The notes beneath the pieces were generated by a model. The model was given only the letters and a program-made list of their open reading frames with translations. It searched no databases and was not told where the DNA came from. 64,000 nucleotides of DNA from Sulfurimicrobium sp963741495. GTDB lineage: Bacteria; Pseudomonadota; Gammaproteobacteria; Burkholderiales; Sulfuricellaceae. The translations under genes and the position numbers were made by a program. Within the stretch, counting starts at the first letter, position 1. Every line of letters begins with the position of its first letter. The DNA lies in NCBI GenBank assembly GCA_963741495.1, contig CAVUID010000007.1, positions 186,001-250,000 of the forward strand. Reading direction: 5' to 3'. This document shows positions 47,445-55,918 of the stretch, piece after piece.

Positions 47445-47921
47445 ATGAAAAAACTCCTGCTTCTGTCCTTGGTCCTGATGCTGGGTGCCTGCGGCTTTCA
47501 CTTGCGCGGGCCGGCCCAGCTGCCGTTCGAGACGATTTATGTGCAAGGCGGTGGCAATCAGCTGGGGCCGGACCTGCAGCGTTATTTGCGGCATGGCACG
47601 AATGTGAATGTGGTGCAAACGCCGGGCGAAGCCCAGGCCGTGCTGGTCATTCTGGGCGAGAGCCGCGAGAAGCGCATCCTGTCCCTCACGGGCGGCGGCC
47701 GGGTGGGTGAATTCGATCTTTACTATCGCCTTTCTTTCCGTCTTCATGACGGCAAGGGCGTGGAACTGATGCCGGCGCAGCAACTGGAGCTGAAGCGTGT
47801 TCTGTCGTTCAGTGACGCCCAGGTGCTGGCCAAGGAACAGGAAGAAGCCCTGCTCTATCGTGAAATGCAGAATGATGCGGTGCAGCAGATCATCCGACGT
47901 CTCAGTGTGCTGAAAAAGTAA
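47445..47921 (+). CDS. lptE: LPS-assembly lipoprotein LptE
   Basis: This outer-membrane lipoprotein plugs the LptD barrel and assists lipopolysaccharide insertion. The 158-residue product has a lipoprotein signal with lipobox LGAC (lipidated Cys16) followed by GFHLRG, typical of LptE/RlpB. It lies in the standard leuS-lptE-holA order, with holA 13 bp downstream. Confidence 0.93.
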   Translation: MKKLLLLSLVLMLGACGFHLRGPAQLPFETIYVQGGGNQLGPDLQRYLRHGTNVNVVQTPGEAQAVLVILGESREKRILSLTGGGRVGEFDLYYRLSFRLHDGKGVELMPAQQLELKRVLSFSDAQVLAKEQEEALLYREMQNDAVQQIIRRLSVLKK

Positions 47922-47934
47922 CGGATTCTGGTCG

Positions 47935-48939
47935 ATGCGGATTAAGCCGGAGCAGCTGGATCAGCATTTACAGAAAGGGTTGCAGCCGCTGTACCTGCTT
48001 TTTGGCGACGAAGCACTGCTGATCCAGGAAGCGGCGGACGCCATCCGCAGCCGTGCGCGGCAGGAAGGATGCGCCGAGCGTGAGGTGTTCACGGTTGAGC
48101 GCGGCTTCAACTGGCAGATCTTGCTGAGCAGCGGCAACAGCCTGTCGCTGTTCTCATCGCGTCGCCTGGTGGAAGTGCGTATTCCTTCCGGCAAGCCCGG
48201 CAATGACGGCAGCCAGGCGCTGCAGGAATATTGTGCCCGCCTGCCGGCGGATACCGTGACCCTGGCGATCTGCCCCAAGCTCGACAAGACCGCCCAGGCG
48301 GGAAAATGGTTCAAGGCCATGGAGCAGGTGGGCGTGGTGCTGCCATTCTTCCCGGTCGAGCGTGCCCAGTTGCCGGCGTGGATCGGCGCGCGCCTGGCGC
48401 GGCAGAGCCAGCGCGCCGAACCAGTGGTGCTGCAGTTTCTCGCCGACCAGGTGGAGGGCAACCTGCTGGCGGCTTTTCAGGAAGTGCAGAAACTGGCCCT
48501 GCTGTTTCCTGCGGGCGTGCTGACGCTGGAACAGGTGCGGGATGCGGTGGCGGACGTGGCGCGTTTCGACGTATTCAAGCTGGGTGACGCCCTGCTGGCG
48601 GGTGATGGCGCGCGCGTGAGCCGCATTCTGGACGTGTTGCGCGGGGAAGGCGAAGACCCGGTGCTGATCCTCTGGGCGCTGACGCGCGAGATTCGTACGC
48701 TGGCCAAGCTGCGCGGCGGCATGCGTCGAGGTGGCAGCCTGCCGCAACTGATGCGCGATGCCTGGATCTGGGAATCGCGCCAGCGTCTGGTGGAGCAGGC
48801 CTTGAAACGGACCTCTGAAGCACGTTTGCTGCAAGGGTTGAAACGGGCGGCAGGAATCGACCGCATGATCAAGGGCCTGGCCAGGGGCGATGTGTGGGAC
48901 GAATTGTTGCAGCTCGGCTTGACCATGGCCAAGGTATAA
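47935..48939 (+). CDS. holA: DNA polymerase III delta subunit
   Basis: This is the clamp-loader subunit that opens the beta clamp. The 334 residues match HolA: YLLFGDEALLIQEAADAIR near residue 18 replaces the ATPase P-loop, and the C-terminal helical collar domain is complete. An inverted repeat of the CACGGAG type follows 8 bp after the stop. Confidence 0.95.
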   Translation: MRIKPEQLDQHLQKGLQPLYLLFGDEALLIQEAADAIRSRARQEGCAEREVFTVERGFNWQILLSSGNSLSLFSSRRLVEVRIPSGKPGNDGSQALQEYCARLPADTVTLAICPKLDKTAQAGKWFKAMEQVGVVLPFFPVERAQLPAWIGARLARQSQRAEPVVLQFLADQVEGNLLAAFQEVQKLALLFPAGVLTLEQVRDAVADVARFDVFKLGDALLAGDGARVSRILDVLRGEGEDPVLILWALTREIRTLAKLRGGMRRGGSLPQLMRDAWIWESRQRLVEQALKRTSEARLLQGLKRAAGIDRMIKGLARGDVWDELLQLGLTMAKV

Positions 48940-48947
48940 AAGCGGTC

Positions 48948-49032
48948 AACCACGGAGGGCACGGAGTACACGGAGAAAGTCCGTGGGGCAAAATAATCAG
49001 CCAACTCCGTGCTCTCCGTGTGCTCCGTGGTT
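48948..49032. repeat. CACGGAG-type inverted repeat
   Basis: The left arm (48948-48975) consists of AACCACGGAG, GGCACGGAG and TACACGGAG units; the right arm (49005-49032) is its reverse complement with 24 of 28 positions matching. The spacer is 29 bases. This short-tandem-in-palindrome design is a dispersed intergenic element seen in many beta/gammaproteobacteria. Between holA and proA, it could fold into a long stem and act as an attenuator or mRNA stabiliser. Confidence 0.8.
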
Positions 49033-49067
49033 TAATGCAGTTATCGGGATAGAAAGAGGACAAGGAT

Positions 49068-50324
49068 ATGGACGTCAAAGCATACATGCACAAACTCGGC
49101 CAGCAGGCGCGCGCGGCTTCACGCGCCATGGCCAAAGCCGATACCAACGCCAAGAACAAGGCGCTCACCGTAATGGCAAACGCAATATTGCGCGACAGCG
49201 CCAAGCTGGTGGCGGCCAATGCCAAAGATCTGGCCGCAGCCAGCGCGGCCGGGCTGGAAGCGGCCATGCTCGACCGTCTGACCCTGACGGAAAAAGGCGT
49301 GGCGGGCATGGCCGAAGGCCTGCTTCAGATTGCCGCCCTGCCCGACCCGGTGGGTGAAATCAGTGGATTGAATTACCGCCCTTCCGGCATACAGGTCGGC
49401 AAGATGCGCGTGCCGCTGGGGGTGATCGGCATCATCTACGAAGCGCGCCCCAATGTGACGGCGGACGCCGCCGGACTGTGCCTGAAATCCGGCAATGCCT
49501 CCATCCTGCGCGGCGGTTCGGAAGCGATTCATTCCAACCAGGCCATCGCTGCCTGCGTGCGCGAGGGGCTGGCCGCTGCCGGTCTGCCGGAAACGGCGGT
49601 ACAGGTGATCGAGACAACCGACCGCGCGGCGGTGGGCGAGCTCATCACCATGCGCGAGTTCGTCGACGTGATCGTGCCGCGCGGCGGCAAGGGCCTGATC
49701 GAGCGCCTTATTGCCGAAGCGCGCATTCCGGTGATCAAGCATCTGCACGGCGTGTGCCATGTCTATATCGACGACAGGGCGGACCTGACCAAGGCCGTCA
49801 AAATCGCTGACAATGCCAAGACCAGCCGTTACGGCACCTGCAACACCATGGAAACCCTGCTGGTGGCAGCGGGCGTGGCCGGAGAGGTGCTGCCACCGCT
49901 GTGCAAGATCTATCAGGACAAGGGTGTGGAACTGCGCGGCTGCGCGGCGTCCCGCGCCATTGTGCCGGCGATGAAGGAAGCCACCGAGGAAGACTGGCAT
50001 ACCGAATATCTTGCGCCGATGCTTTCCATCCGGGTGGTGGCCGACCTCGATGCGGCCATCGAGCATATCAATACCTACAGTTCGCAGCATACGGAATCCA
50101 TCGTGACGGAAGACTACGGCCGGGCACGGCGTTTTCTGCGCGAGGTGGATTCAAGCTCGGTGATGGTGAATGCCTCCACTCGCTTCGCCGATGGTTTCGA
50201 ATACGGCCTGGGAGCGGAAATCGGCATTTCCACCGACAAGATCCACGCGCGCGGCCCGGTCGGACTGGAAGGGCTGACCTCGCAGAAATTCATCGTGCTG
50301 GGCGACGGTCACGTCCGGGGATAG
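49068..50324 (+). CDS. proA: Gamma-glutamyl phosphate reductase
   Basis: This enzyme reduces gamma-glutamyl phosphate to the semialdehyde in proline synthesis. The 418-residue aldehyde-dehydrogenase-fold product has the conserved LKSGNASILRGGSEA segment (near 142), the catalytic Cys in RYGTCNTMETLL (near 257) and NASTRFADGFEYGLGAEIGIST (near 365). An AAGGA site precedes the ATG. proB is not in the window; proC is at 54.9 kb. Confidence 0.97.
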   Translation: MDVKAYMHKLGQQARAASRAMAKADTNAKNKALTVMANAILRDSAKLVAANAKDLAAASAAGLEAAMLDRLTLTEKGVAGMAEGLLQIAALPDPVGEISGLNYRPSGIQVGKMRVPLGVIGIIYEARPNVTADAAGLCLKSGNASILRGGSEAIHSNQAIAACVREGLAAAGLPETAVQVIETTDRAAVGELITMREFVDVIVPRGGKGLIERLIAEARIPVIKHLHGVCHVYIDDRADLTKAVKIADNAKTSRYGTCNTMETLLVAAGVAGEVLPPLCKIYQDKGVELRGCAASRAIVPAMKEATEEDWHTEYLAPMLSIRVVADLDAAIEHINTYSSQHTESIVTEDYGRARRFLREVDSSSVMVNASTRFADGFEYGLGAEIGISTDKIHARGPVGLEGLTSQKFIVLGDGHVRG

Positions 50325-50328
50325 TTTC

Positions 50329-50973
50329 GTGACGCCGATCGGCATTCTCGGCGGCACTTTTGATCCGGTTCACTTCGGCCATCTGCGGCTAGCCGAGGAG
50401 CTGGCGCAGCAACTGGCGCTCTCTGAGGTGCGTTTTATCCCTTCGGGCAAGCCGTGGCACCGCGGTTCGCCTGGCGCAACGCCCGGGCAGCGGCTGGAGA
50501 TGGTCAGCCTTGCCCTCGCCGGCAATCCGCGCTTTGTTCTTGATGAACGCGAAGTCAGGAAAAATTCGCCGGGCTACACGGTGGAAACGCTGTCCGAATT
50601 GCGCCAGGAAATGGGTGGTGAACAGCCCATGTGCCTGCTGCTGGGGGCCGATGCTTTTCTCGGCTTGCCGACCTGGCATCGCTGGCGCGAGCTGTTTGCG
50701 CTGGCGCATGTGGTGGTGGCCCATCGCCCGGGGTTCTCGCTGCTGGAGGGGCAAATGGATGGCCAGCTGCGCAAGGAAACGGAACAGCGCATATGCGCCG
50801 ATCAGGCTGATTTGCGGCAAGTGCCTGCCGGTCGGGTGATGACCTGCCCGATCACGCCCCTGGCTATTTCGGCCACGGCTATTCGTGCTGAAATCCTGGC
50901 CGGGCGAAGTCCGCGTTATTTGCTCCCGGAAAGCGTTCTCGATTATATTCAGACGCATCAACTCTATCGTTAA
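50329..50973 (+). CDS. nadD: Nicotinate-nucleotide adenylyltransferase
   Basis: This enzyme makes deamido-NAD from nicotinate mononucleotide. The 214 residues begin at a GTG with the signature GILGGTFDPVHFGHL and end with ISATAIRAEILAGRSPRYLLPESVLDYI, where the ISxTxIR motif is intact. It lies 4 bp after proA and 7 bp before rsfS. Confidence 0.96.
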   Translation: MTPIGILGGTFDPVHFGHLRLAEELAQQLALSEVRFIPSGKPWHRGSPGATPGQRLEMVSLALAGNPRFVLDEREVRKNSPGYTVETLSELRQEMGGEQPMCLLLGADAFLGLPTWHRWRELFALAHVVVAHRPGFSLLEGQMDGQLRKETEQRICADQADLRQVPAGRVMTCPITPLAISATAIRAEILAGRSPRYLLPESVLDYIQTHQLYR

Positions 50974-50980
50974 GGAAAAT

Positions 50981-51331
50981 ATGGAACTGGAAGCAATGAA
51001 GCAAGCCGTGGTTTCGGCACTGGAAGACATCAAGGCAAAAGACATCGCCGTGCTTAAAGTCTCGCATCTGACCAGCATGACGGATTACATGATTGTCGCC
51101 ACGGGTGATTCCAACCGCCAGACCCGGGCGCTGGCCAGTAACGTGGTGGAAAAGCTCAAGGCACAGGGCGCAGAGGTGTTGGGTGTCGAGGGCGAGGATA
51201 GCGGCGAATGGGTCTTGGTCGACCTGGGTCAGGTTGTGGTTCACATCATGCAACCCAGCACGCGCGAGCACTACAATCTTGAGCAGTTGTGGGGCGAAGG
51301 ACGCCGCCATGGCCCGCAAGTCATTGCCTAG
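50981..51331 (+). CDS. rsfS: Ribosomal silencing factor RsfS
   Basis: This small protein binds uL14 and blocks subunit joining under starvation. The 116-residue product from ATG at 50981 shows the family core DIKAKDIAVLKVSHLTSMTD and LVDLGQVVVHIM. An AAGGAAA site precedes this ATG. The open frame extends upstream into nadD without family similarity. It forms the common nadD-rsfS-rlmH set. Confidence 0.95.
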   Translation: MELEAMKQAVVSALEDIKAKDIAVLKVSHLTSMTDYMIVATGDSNRQTRALASNVVEKLKAQGAEVLGVEGEDSGEWVLVDLGQVVVHIMQPSTREHYNLEQLWGEGRRHGPQVIA

Positions 51332-51370
51332 GAACCTGTCAGACTTAAAGAAAATCGGCGGCAAAGTCGC

Positions 51371-51841
51371 ATGAAGTTATGGATACTCGCCGTTGGCAAC
51401 AAAATGCCGGGTTGGGTCAGCGAGGCGTTTGCCGAGTACGCAAAGCGCATGCCGCGGGAAGCGCGTATCGAACTGCTGGAAATCAAGCCGGAGAAGCGCG
51501 CGGGTGGAAAAACCGTGGAGCAGATGCAGGAATCCGAGATGGAGCGGATTCAGGCGGCGCTGCCAGCAGGGGCGATGCATGTCATGCTGGATGAGCGCGG
51601 CACGGAAATGAGCACGCTGGAACTGGCTGGCAGCATGAAGTCCTGGCTTCAGGAGGGGCGTGATGTGGCTTTTGTCATCGGCGGTGCCGATGGCTTGCAT
51701 CCCGTTCTGCGCCAGCGCGCCGGCAAATTGTGGTCGCTGTCGCGCCTCACCCTTCCTCATGGCATGGTGAGGGTGCTGCTGGCGGAGCAATTGTACCGTG
51801 CCATGTCGGTGATTCAGGGGCATCCTTACCACAGGGAATAA
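51371..51841 (+). CDS. rlmH: 23S rRNA (pseudouridine1915-N3)-methyltransferase RlmH
   Basis: This SPOUT methyltransferase modifies pseudouridine 1915 of 23S rRNA. The 156 residues match the family: MKLWILAVGNKMPGW start, FVIGGADGL knot motif near 100, and the C-terminal LPHGMVRVLLAEQLYRA and GHPYHRE signature. Confidence 0.96.
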   Translation: MKLWILAVGNKMPGWVSEAFAEYAKRMPREARIELLEIKPEKRAGGKTVEQMQESEMERIQAALPAGAMHVMLDERGTEMSTLELAGSMKSWLQEGRDVAFVIGGADGLHPVLRQRAGKLWSLSRLTLPHGMVRVLLAEQLYRAMSVIQGHPYHRE

Positions 51842-51848
51842 AGTATCG

Positions 51849-52466
51849 ATGGGCTTTCCATACCAGACGATCTACCTTGCATCTGCGAGTCCGCGCCGGC
51901 GTGAGTTGCTGAAGCAGATCGGGGTGCATTTCGAGGTGCTGTTGCTGCGCACGCATCCTTCTCGCATCGATGTCGATGAAACGCCGCTGCCCGGTGAAGA
52001 TCCTCATGATTATGTGTTGCGACTGGCCGGTGCCAAGGCGGAAATCGGCAATATGGCCTGTCGTGCCCGTCGTTTGCCGGTTTATCCGGTGCTGGCAGCA
52101 GATACTACCGTTGTGCTGGATGGCGCCATTATTGGTAAACCGGCAGACCGTGCGGAAGCTGAAGCCACGCTGGCACGGCTGGCGGGTCGCCGCCATGAAG
52201 TATTGACCGCTGTGGCAATGGCCTTCGGCGATCGTTTTGAAGTAAAACTGAGTGCTTCCAGCGTCGAGTTTGCGTCTCTCGACTCGGCTACGATTAAACG
52301 CTATGTTGCCAGCGGAGAATCTCTCGACAAGGCTGGCGCGTATGCTATTCAGGGGCGGGCTGCCGCGTTTGTTGCCCGGCTTGAGGGCAGTTATTCCGGC
52401 GTGATGGGTTTGCCCTTATGTGAAACATATCAACTGCTACAAAAATTTGGCATCGACATACTATGA
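51849..52466 (+). CDS. maf: Maf-family nucleotide pyrophosphatase
   Basis: This enzyme hydrolyses non-canonical or excess nucleoside triphosphates; the YhdE-type branch acts on dTTP/UTP. The 205 residues hold LASASPRRRELL near 9, ADTTVVLDGAIIGKP near 78 and KAGAYAIQGRAAAFV near 160, which fits the dTTP/UTP branch more than the 7-methyl-GTP branch. It overlaps rng by four bases. Confidence 0.9.
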   Translation: MGFPYQTIYLASASPRRRELLKQIGVHFEVLLLRTHPSRIDVDETPLPGEDPHDYVLRLAGAKAEIGNMACRARRLPVYPVLAADTTVVLDGAIIGKPADRAEAEATLARLAGRRHEVLTAVAMAFGDRFEVKLSASSVEFASLDSATIKRYVASGESLDKAGAYAIQGRAAAFVARLEGSYSGVMGLPLCETYQLLQKFGIDIL

Positions 52467-53911
52467 GCGAAGAGATCCTGATCAACGTAACGCCCCAGGA
52501 AACCCGTGTGGCGGTTCTGGAGCAGGCCGTGGTGCAGGAATTGCACATTGAGCGCGCCAGTGCGCGCGGCCTGGTGGGGAATATTTACCAGGGACGGGTG
52601 TGCCGGGTATTGCCCGGCATGCAGTCCGCTTTTGTGGAGATTGGCCTGGATCGCGCAGCTTTTCTTCATGTGGCGGACATCTGGTCTCCGCCCGGAGATG
52701 AGCCGAGACCGATTGAACGCCTGCTCTATGAGGGCCAAAGCATCATGGTCCAGGTTTTCAAGGACCCGATCGGCACCAAGGGTGCGCGGCTTTCCACGCA
52801 GATCGGACTGGCAGGCCGTTTTCTGGTTTATTTGCCGCAGGAAACGCATATCGGCATTTCCCAGCGCATCGAGGATGAGGCGGAGCGCGAGCACCTGCGT
52901 GAAAAGTTGCAGCACCTTCTGCCGGAATCGGACCATGGCGGTTTTATTATCCGCACCATGGCGGAAACGGCAACGGACAAGGAACTGCTCGCTGATGTCG
53001 AGTACTTGCGCAAGGTGTGGAGCGACATCCAGGCCAACTCCAAGGGCGCAGCGGTAAAAACCATGCTGTATCACGACCTCGACTTGCCGTTGCGAGTCTT
53101 GCGCGATTTTGTCAACGATGAAACCGACAGGATCGTAGTGGATTCACGTGAAACATTTACGCGTCTGCAGGGTTTTGCGCAGGAATATACCTCGGGGGTC
53201 GGAGAAAAGCTTTCGCATTACCAGGGCGAGCGACCGCTGTTCGATCTGCGCGGGGTGGAGGATGAGATTGAAAAAGCGCTGGCGCGGCGCGTGGATCTGA
53301 AATCGGGCGGCTACCTGATTCTCGACCAGACCGAGGCGCTGACGACCGTGGATGTGAATACCGGCGGTTTTGTCGGCGGACGCAATTTTGACGACACCAT
53401 TTTCAAGACCAATCTCGAGGCTGCGCAGACCATCGCGCGCCAGCTCCGGTTGCGCAATCTGGGCGGAATCATCATTGTCGATTTTATCGATATGGATAAC
53501 GAGGAGCACCAGGCATCGGTGCTGGCCGAATTCAAGAAGGCGCTCTCAAAAGACCGTGCACGCATCACCATCAACGGTTTTTCCGCGCTGGGTCTGGTTG
53601 AAATGACGCGCAAGCGCAACCGGGAAAGTCTGGCGCACGTTCTGTGTCAGCCGTGCCCGATTTGCCAGGGGCGGGGCGAGCTCAAGACGGCACAGACGGT
53701 CTGCTACGAGATCCTGCGCGAACTGCTGCGCGAGGCGCGCCAGTTCGATGCGCGCGAATATCGGATACTGGCTTCGCAGCAAGTGATCGACATGTTTCTC
53801 GACGAAGAATCTCAAAGTCTGGCCCAGCTTGGCGATTTTATCGGCAAGCCGATTTCCCTGCTGGTGGAGAGCCAGTATTCGCAGGAGCAGTACGACGTGA
53901 TCCTGATGTGA
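52463..53911 (+). CDS. rng: Ribonuclease G
   Basis: This endoribonuclease matures 16S rRNA 5' ends. The 482 residues include an N-terminal S1 domain with GNIYQGRVCRVLPGMQSAFV (near 38), the DNase I-like catalytic region with LTTVDVNTGGFVGG and IIIVDFIDM (the two metal-binding Asp), and the zinc-link CPICQGRG (near 402). It lacks the long C-terminal scaffold of RNase E. A parS-like 16-mer lies inside the gene. Confidence 0.96.
   Translation: MSEEILINVTPQETRVAVLEQAVVQELHIERASARGLVGNIYQGRVCRVLPGMQSAFVEIGLDRAAFLHVADIWSPPGDEPRPIERLLYEGQSIMVQVFKDPIGTKGARLSTQIGLAGRFLVYLPQETHIGISQRIEDEAEREHLREKLQHLLPESDHGGFIIRTMAETATDKELLADVEYLRKVWSDIQANSKGAAVKTMLYHDLDLPLRVLRDFVNDETDRIVVDSRETFTRLQGFAQEYTSGVGEKLSHYQGERPLFDLRGVEDEIEKALARRVDLKSGGYLILDQTEALTTVDVNTGGFVGGRNFDDTIFKTNLEAAQTIARQLRLRNLGGIIIVDFIDMDNEEHQASVLAEFKKALSKDRARITINGFSALGLVEMTRKRNRESLAHVLCQPCPICQGRGELKTAQTVCYEILRELLREARQFDAREYRILASQQVIDMFLDEESQSLAQLGDFIGKPISLLVESQYSQEQYDVILM
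53140..53155. other. parS-like site 4 (inside rng)
   Basis: GGATTCACGTGAAACA matches the parS consensus at 14 of 16 positions, with one half-site perfect. It encodes DSRET in RNase G. It is the weakest of the four sites because one mismatch lies inside the palindrome. Confidence 0.45.
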
Positions 53912-53914
53912 TTG

Positions 53915-53946
53915 CTAGTGCCGTGTTGCGTGCAACACTACACTAG
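53915..53946. terminator. Long hairpin after rng
   Basis: CTAGTG and GTGTTGC pair with GCAACAC and CACTAG around a 2x2 internal loop, giving a 6+7-bp hairpin 3 bp after the rng stop, between rng and the convergent DUF167 gene. There is no T-tract, so factor-independent termination is doubtful; it may protect 3' ends or mark a transcription boundary. Confidence 0.45.
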
Positions 53947-53966
53947 AGCAAGGCCTGGGCTTTACT

Positions 53967-54275
53967 TTAATTCCGACATGCCGTTGGCGGGTTAAGCAAT
54001 TCATCCGGCATGTGTCTGGATCCCTGAATTTCCACGACTTTTCGCCGCCCAGCGCTGCCCTGCTTTAATCTCACCTGGCTGGATGGCACATCAAATGCTT
54101 TTTTAAGGAAATCCAGCAGCCTGGCGTTAGCCTGCCCCTCAACGGGGGGTGCCGCCACCCTGATTTTCAGTGCGCCGTCATGAATGCCGGCTGTTTCCGT
54201 GCGTTTTGCGCCGGGTTGCACGTGCAGGGTCAGAATCAGGCGGTCGCCGTCGATACGGTACCAGGGCGTGGGCAT
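53967..54275 (-). CDS. DUF167 (YggU) family protein
   Basis: This is a small conserved protein of unknown role. From the ATG at 54275 it has 102 residues with the family motifs LHVQPGAKRTE, KIRVAAPPVEGQANA and GSAGRRKVVEIQG. This start lies 8 bp after yggT; the longer frame would run into yggT. DUF167 follows yggT and proC in many proteobacteria. Confidence 0.88.
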   Translation of the reverse strand: MPTPWYRIDGDRLILTLHVQPGAKRTETAGIHDGALKIRVAAPPVEGQANARLLDFLKKAFDVPSSQVRLKQGSAGRRKVVEIQGSRHMPDELLNPPTACRN

Positions 54276-54283
54276 TGCGCTAT

Positions 54284-54853
54284 TCAGAAGAGACGCAAGG
54301 CGAACTGTTCCAGCCAGGCGATGGGCAGTATCAGGAGTAATTGCCCGCACAGAATCAGCACCAGAGGTGAGAGATCGACGCCACCCAGAGTCGGGATGAA
54401 TTTCTGCACTGGACGTAGAAGCGGTTGCACCAGGCTGCCGGCAAGACCGTTCAGCCAGTGGTAGGGCTGCACCCAGCTAAGAATGGCGCTGAGAATGACG
54501 ATCCAGATCAGCAGGTTGATCCCCAGCCCCAGCAGCTTGACCAGGGCCAGAACAGCGAGTCCGCCAAATGCAGCGGTCAAGCTCGCGGCCTGTCCGGCGA
54601 GCAGGAAGCCGGCTGTGACCAGGGCCATTTGTGTTGCCCATGCCGCTGCCAGCGATGCCCAGTCCCACCCCAAAAAGCCGGGAATGATGCGGCGCAAGGG
54701 TTTGACTGCAAAATCTGTTGCCGCCAGCAGGAATTGCCCGATAGGGTTGCGGAAGGATGTGCGCATGAGCTGCATCATGAAACGCAGCAGGAATGCCGCT
54801 GCGACCAGCGACAGCAATGTATCGAGTAAAAACAGCAGGGCCTGGTTCAGCAT
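54284..54853 (-). CDS. yggT: YggT-family membrane protein
   Basis: This 189-residue inner-membrane protein consists of two YggT repeats, each with two membrane helices (about 5-25, 60-85, 100-122 and 158-180) and an arginine-containing signature (LRRIIPGFLGWD; LRPVQKFIPTLGG). Studied homologues affect osmotic shock tolerance and division-related traits, but no exact activity is known. It is 2 bp after proC. Confidence 0.88.
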   Translation of the reverse strand: MLNQALLFLLDTLLSLVAAAFLLRFMMQLMRTSFRNPIGQFLLAATDFAVKPLRRIIPGFLGWDWASLAAAWATQMALVTAGFLLAGQAASLTAAFGGLAVLALVKLLGLGINLLIWIVILSAILSWVQPYHWLNGLAGSLVQPLLRPVQKFIPTLGGVDLSPLVLILCGQLLLILPIAWLEQFALRLF

Positions 54854-54855
54854 GA

Positions 54856-55668
54856 TTATGCTTTCCCCAGCGCATCGCCCAGCTCACGCGAGCGGCCGGC
54901 TGCGGCATGGATGGCCTGGACGATGGCGGCTTTTACGGCAGCATCTTCCATCGTGGCCAGGGCGCGTTCAGTTGTCCCGCCCCGGGATGTGACGCGCGCC
55001 CGCAGGGTGGCGGCATCCTCTTCGCTCTGGCTGGCGAGACTGGCTGCGCCGAGAAAGGTTTGCAGCGTCAGGGTGCGAGCCTGCTGGGGTGAAAACCCCA
55101 GCTCTGTGGCAGCAATCTGCATCGCTTCCATGAAGTAGAACACATAGGCCGGGCCGCTGCCGGAAACGGCAGTGACGCCATCCATCTGGGCTTCATCGTT
55201 CAGCCAAAGCGTTGCGCCCACTGCCTGAAGCACTGTTTCGGCCTGTTGCCGCTGAGTTTGCGCGACCTCCGGCAAGGCGTAGAGGCCGCTCATGCCGGCA
55301 GAAATCATGGCCGGGGTGTTGGGCATGCTGCGTACCAGTTGACGGTAACCACCCAGCCAGCGGCTGAGATCCTCGGAACGTACGCCGGCGGCGATCGAGA
55401 TGACCAGTTGTTGTTTCAGCAGGGGTGCCAGTGCGGCGGCAACTTCTCTCAGTTGCTGTGGTTTCACCGCGAGAACAATCACATCGCTGGCCATTGACTC
55501 TGCGTCGACAGCGGCAAAAGTCTGCACCGGGTAGCGGGCCTGCAGGGCTTCCCGGGTTTCATTTGAAACGTCGACCACGCGAATTTTGGAGGCTTCAAAA
55601 CCCTGTGTGACAAGGCCGCCGATCAGGGCGGTGGCCATGTTGCCGCCGCCAATGAAGCTGATATTCAT
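54856..55668 (-). CDS. proC: Pyrroline-5-carboxylate reductase
   Basis: This enzyme does the last step of proline synthesis. The 270 residues contain the NAD(P)-binding FIGGGNMATALIGGL start, VLAVKPQQLREV, SMPNTPAMISAGMSGL (near 115) and the substrate region AVSGSGPAYVFYFMEAM (near 165), ending in ALGKA. It heads the proC-yggT-DUF167 operon. Confidence 0.96.
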   Translation of the reverse strand: MNISFIGGGNMATALIGGLVTQGFEASKIRVVDVSNETREALQARYPVQTFAAVDAESMASDVIVLAVKPQQLREVAAALAPLLKQQLVISIAAGVRSEDLSRWLGGYRQLVRSMPNTPAMISAGMSGLYALPEVAQTQRQQAETVLQAVGATLWLNDEAQMDGVTAVSGSGPAYVFYFMEAMQIAATELGFSPQQARTLTLQTFLGAASLASQSEEDAATLRARVTSRGGTTERALATMEDAAVKAAIVQAIHAAAGRSRELGDALGKA

Positions 55669-55803
55669 GATTGTTGGTCCCGATGCTTTAAAATGAGAGA
55701 ATTATAAAGCCATCCATGGTTTGCGCTGAAAATCTTCCGCGCTCACTGAGCCATCAAGACTTTCGCACACCTCGGACTGTTGTCGTGGGTCTGCTGCTGC
55801 AAG

Positions 55804-55834
55804 CCTCCGCGTGTGACCGTGCCATACGCGGAGG
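55804..55834. other. Stable hairpin in proC-pbpG intergenic region
   Basis: CCTCCGCGTGTG pairs with CATACGCGGAGG (12 bp, one G-U) around the loop ACCGTGC. It lies in the 250-bp divergent gap about 85 bases before the PBP7 gene. Only a weak T-run (TTTAC) follows in the plus direction. It could be a 5'-leader element or an end of an unrecognised small RNA; no gene is evident in the gap otherwise. Confidence 0.4.
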
Positions 55835-55918
55835 TTTACAGTCGATTCGTATGGGATTAAAGTAATGCTAAATCCTGACGTTAGAGAACATACTTAAGAA
55901 CAACTTAAAGGATCAGTC

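Noticed and set aside
46512..47783. 423-codon minus-strand frame over the end of leuS and lptE
   Set aside because: It is a shadow of two recognised genes, with Gln/His-rich composition typical of antisense frames.
49119..50090. 323-codon minus-strand frame over proA
   Set aside because: It is antisense to proA; composition is His/Gly/Gln-rich without family features.
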